Assembly: GCA_017456545.1 (NCBI GenBank)
Contig: JAFTJE010000026.1
Coordinates: forward strand, 29,806-93,805
Length of the DNA stretch: 64,000 nt
Direction of reading: 5' to 3'
Source of the DNA: Clostridia bacterium
GTDB taxonomy: Bacteria > Bacillota > Clostridia > Oscillospirales > CAG-272
A program made the translations under genes and the position numbers. The notes under the pieces were generated by a model. The model searched no databases. It worked only from the letters and a program-made list of their open reading frames with translations, and was not told the origin of the DNA. Positions 61,763-64,000 of this stretch are shown piece by piece. The first letter of the stretch is position 1. Each line of letters begins with the position of its first letter.

Positions 61763-62628
61763 GTTGGAGAACGGTTATAATTACTTCTCGTTGTAAATTG
61801 GATTATAAAATGGGATTTATGGTAGTTCGTGCCGAAGAAACTAAAAAAATATTTCTCGACGAAATTGCCATATTGCTCATTGAAAATCCGGCTGTTTCAT
61901 TTACAGGCTGTTTACTTGAAACTCTTATTGAGAAGAAGGTGCGTATCATATTTTGTGATGCAAAGCGTAATCCGAGTGCAGAGTTTGTTCCATATTATAA
62001 CTCGTACGACTGTTCTCGTAAAATCAAGGCACAAATGTCATGGATAGATGATCTAAAAGGAGAAGTATGGGCTAATATAGTAGCTGAAAAAATTAGAAAA
62101 CAAGCTGACCATTTGAATGATTTAGGTAAAACAAAAGAAACGGATTTATTAAGGTCATATCTTTATCAGATAGAGCCATATGATAAAAGTAATCGTGAAG
62201 GGCATGCTGCAAAGGTTTATTTTAACGCATTGTTTGGTATGGGTTTTACAAGAAGTGAGGAAAACATTATTAATTCAGCATTAAATTACGGATATAGTAT
62301 AATTCTATCTGTTTTCAATAGAGAAATAGTGTCGAATGGTTATTTGACTCAACTTGGTATTTTTCATGATAATATGTTTAATCATTTTAATTTAAGTTGT
62401 GACTTGATGGAACCGTTTCGTATATTAATTGACCGTAAAATTGTATCTATGAAACTTACTGAATTTTCAGTTGAGGAAAAACATCAATTGGTCAATACAT
62501 TGAATGATACGGTATATATTAATCAAACTAAACAAACCGTCATAAATGCTATTAAAATTTATTGTAGAAGTATATTTGATGCATTAAATGATAACGATCT
62601 TTCACTAATACAATTTTATTACATATGA
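61759..62628 (+). CDS. cas1: CRISPR-associated endonuclease Cas1
   Basis: Integrase of the spacer-acquisition complex, 289 residues. The metal-binding residues appear as Glu147 ([10 protein letters not shown]), His203 (GIFHDNMF) and Glu218 (CDLMEPFR). [19 protein letters not shown] is the typical type II N terminus. Overlaps of 4 bases with cas9 and cas2 show one operon. Confidence 0.96.
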   Translation: MSWRTVIITSRCKLDYKMGFMVVRAEETKKIFLDEIAILLIENPAVSFTGCLLETLIEKKVRIIFCDAKRNPSAEFVPYYNSYDCSRKIKAQMSWIDDLKGEVWANIVAEKIRKQADHLNDLGKTKETDLLRSYLYQIEPYDKSNREGHAAKVYFNALFGMGFTRSEENIINSALNYGYSIILSVFNREIVSNGYLTQLGIFHDNMFNHFNLSCDLMEPFRILIDRKIVSMKLTEFSVEEKHQLVNTLNDTVYINQTKQTVINAIKIYCRSIFDALNDNDLSLIQFYYI

Positions 62629-62945
62629 GCTATAGATTTATGAGAGTATTGGTTTTTTTCGACCTTCCGACTGAAACACTTGAAGATAAACGGGGGTATA
62701 GAAAATTTAGAAAATTACTTATTAAAAACGGTTTTTTAATGATGCAAGAATCCGTATATTGCAGAATGTTATTAACACCAACTGCAGGTAAGACAGTTTT
62801 AGATATAATACGGAAAAACCGTCCTAAACATGGTATTGTTCAGGTAATGTCCATTACAGAAAAACAATTTGCCTCTATGGAATTTATTACAGGAGAAAAT
62901 CATAGTGAGGTTATAGATAACGATGAAAGGTTAATCATATTATGA
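62625..62945 (+). CDS. cas2: CRISPR-associated endoribonuclease Cas2
   Basis: 106 residues, ferredoxin-like fold. The conserved Asp is in [13 protein letters not shown], and [23 protein letters not shown] follows. It bridges Cas1 dimers in the adaptation complex. Overlaps cas1 and csn2 by 4 bases. Confidence 0.96.
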   Translation: MSYRFMRVLVFFDLPTETLEDKRGYRKFRKLLIKNGFLMMQESVYCRMLLTPTAGKTVLDIIRKNRPKHGIVQVMSITEKQFASMEFITGENHSEVIDNDERLIIL

Positions 62946-63607
62946 AATTAATTCATAAGCGTATGTCACATATTATTACATTTGAAGGTGGATATGTAAG
63001 TGAACTTGCAGTTGAAAATCGAAAAATGTTTTATGATATGGTTAATAACATAATAACTCAGATAGAAGGATTACATGGTGATTTTACATTATCTATAAAT
63101 AATCGTCCTGTTGAGTTTAGTAAGTATGCCGATGTGACATTACAATTTGCACCATTTTTGCTAAATAGAAAAAGTTTATTAAACAAGTTATGTAGTTTGT
63201 TGGAGCAAAGGGCAGCAAATCCGGATTTTTATATTGAAACAGCAAAATTACTTGGAACAATAGAATCGTATTTTCATGGGGTTGCTGAGGACTTACCGTT
63301 TGAAATAGATTGTGGAAAGATTGCCATTGGTCCAATAATTAAAGCACTTTCTCCACAAATTTCAGAAGATGATAAAACTGGTATAGAAAAGATATTTTCA
63401 TATATGGAATTAGTAAGAGAGCTTGATAAAGAAAGACTTTTTATAATGATTAATATGCGTTCATATTTTTCAGATTCTGATATGAATTGTTTTATTCAAA
63501 GTGCAACACTTCATGATTTCAAAGTCCTTTTGTTAGAAAGTGCATCTTATACAAAACTTAATAATGTAAAAAGATATATAATTGATGAAGATTTATGTGA
63601 ATTTTAA
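62942..63607 (+). CDS. csn2: Csn2, type II-A adaptation protein
   Basis: 221 residues. Csn2 is a tetrameric ring that binds DNA ends during spacer uptake and defines subtype II-A. The N terminus [33 protein letters not shown] and a C-terminal [35 protein letters not shown] match the family. The length is that of canonical short Csn2. It ends 95 bases before the first repeat. Confidence 0.93.
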   Translation: MKLIHKRMSHIITFEGGYVSELAVENRKMFYDMVNNIITQIEGLHGDFTLSINNRPVEFSKYADVTLQFAPFLLNRKSLLNKLCSLLEQRAANPDFYIETAKLLGTIESYFHGVAEDLPFEIDCGKIAIGPIIKALSPQISEDDKTGIEKIFSYMELVRELDKERLFIMINMRSYFSDSDMNCFIQSATLHDFKVLLLESASYTKLNNVKRYIIDEDLCEF

Positions 63608-63608
63608 C

Positions 63609-63637
63609 TTGATTTTGATATATTTTTATTATAAAAT
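63609..63637 (+). promoter_or_regulatory. Pre-crRNA promoter in the CRISPR leader
   Basis: TTGATT (63609-63614), 17-bp spacer, TAAAAT (63632-63637), 65 bases before the first repeat. It points into the array. Confidence 0.65.
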
Positions 63638-63685
63638 ATAAATAGAATCCCAGTACACTATTTTCAGCAATTCGTAGTATTGTTT

Positions 63686-63703
63686 CTCAAATATTGATTT
63701 GAG
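63686..63703 (+). promoter_or_regulatory. Leader-repeat junction dyad with leader-anchoring-like sequence
   Basis: CTCAAAT-ATTG-ATTTGAG, perfect 7-bp arms, the last G being the first base of repeat 1. ATTTGAG is the form of the leader-anchoring sequence known to guide Cas1-Cas2 in some streptococcal II-A systems. Confidence 0.65.
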
Positions 63704-64000
63704 TTTGAGAGTAGTGTAATTTTATAAGGGACTCAAACCAAAGCCCCCACGGCTCGGCGTGTTCATTCGTTTGAGAGTAGTGTAATTTTATAAGGGACTC
63801 AAACTTGTTTTAATTCTGTTACGGGTTTATCGTTGTTTGAGAGTAGTGTAATTTTATAAGGGACTCAAACTTAATTCACTAACCCTATTCACTCAATATA
63901 TGTTTGAGAGTAGTGTGATTTTATAAGGGACTCAAACAAGTATTAAAGCGAAGGCTATTATAACCGTGTTTGAGAGTAGTGTAATTTTATAAGGGACTCA
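63703..64000 (+). CRISPR. Type II-A CRISPR array, leader end (continues past window)
   Basis: 36-bp repeats at 63703-63738, 63769-63804, 63835-63870, 63902-63937 and a fifth from 63968 cut at the window end. Each begins GTTTGAGAGTAGTGT and ends AAGGGACTCAAAC; the termini GTTTGAG/CTCAAAC are inverted. Repeat 4 has G instead of A at position 16. Spacers are 30, 30, 31 and 30 bp. crRNA orientation is plus, the same as cas9, because the repeat pairs with the tracrRNA anti-repeat in that sense. The leader (63608-63702) lies beside csn2, so the spacers seen are the most recent. Confidence 0.98.

Overview
The window is AT-rich DNA from a Gram-positive, spore-forming member of the Clostridia, most likely a gut Oscillospirales/Ruminococcaceae-type organism. 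The lineage is an inference. It rests on strong GGAGG ribosome sites, TTGAxx-17-TATAAT promoters, the sporulation genes yabP, yabQ and sigG, the clostridial order recJ-rel-dtd-hemZ, and a gene set typical of anaerobes (glycyl radical enzyme with activase, HemZ). I see no rRNA or tRNA genes, no intact insertion sequence and no prophage.

Layout: 1-8501 is a tight plus-strand housekeeping run (recJ, rel, dtd, hemZ, a uridine-kinase-like protein, a SpoVB-type flippase), followed by hup, rqcP, yabP and yabQ. 10.1-16.8 kb mixes a cytoplasmic GH30 glycosidase, an unknown protein, glnA, a cyclase-like hydrolase, a nitroreductase and small proteins. 17.0-21.2 kb holds two paralogous ECF-like sigma factors with long C-terminal regions, the second broken by an in-frame amber codon, and an XRE regulator. 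21.4-30.7 kb is a catabolic stretch (GH92, gdhA, two Gfo/Idh/MocA oxidoreductases, a double TIM-barrel protein) with an embedded regulator/lipoprotein pair of foreign codon use. 30.7-39.8 kb is mostly minus-strand housekeeping (tig-clpP-clpX with a frameshift in clpP; lepB-rbgA-rnhB-yraN; yajC). 40.0-45.6 kb carries rluA-like, murA, trmK, nif3-like and carD genes. 45.7-48.4 kb is an uncharacterised operon led by a MerR regulator that appears to share a domain with the lipoprotein hydrolase it precedes. 48.4-57.3 kb holds an FkbM methyltransferase, a HIT protein, sigG, icd, and a glycyl radical enzyme/activase pair divergent from an AraC regulator, then two XRE genes.

The right end is a complete type II-A CRISPR-Cas locus: a divergent tracrRNA, cas9-cas1-cas2-csn2 with overlapping start/stop codons, a short leader, and an array of which four full repeats and part of a fifth lie inside the window. 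All key Cas9 catalytic residues are present. The tracrRNA promoter lies across the cas9 ribosome-binding region, so the two transcripts are closely interlocked.

The points most worth following are: the tracrRNA/cas9 control region and leader-repeat junction; the MerR/lipoprotein pair with a shared domain and a textbook 19-bp-spacer MerR promoter; the unassigned glycyl radical enzyme; the interrupted sigma-factor paralogue; the clpP frameshift; two regulatory hairpins that overlap or precede ribosome sites (yajC downstream, carD leader); and a probable leaderless rluA-family mRNA. Only one gene-free stretch exceeds 300 bases (57286-57670); it is filled by a terminator, the cas9 promoter and the tracrRNA.
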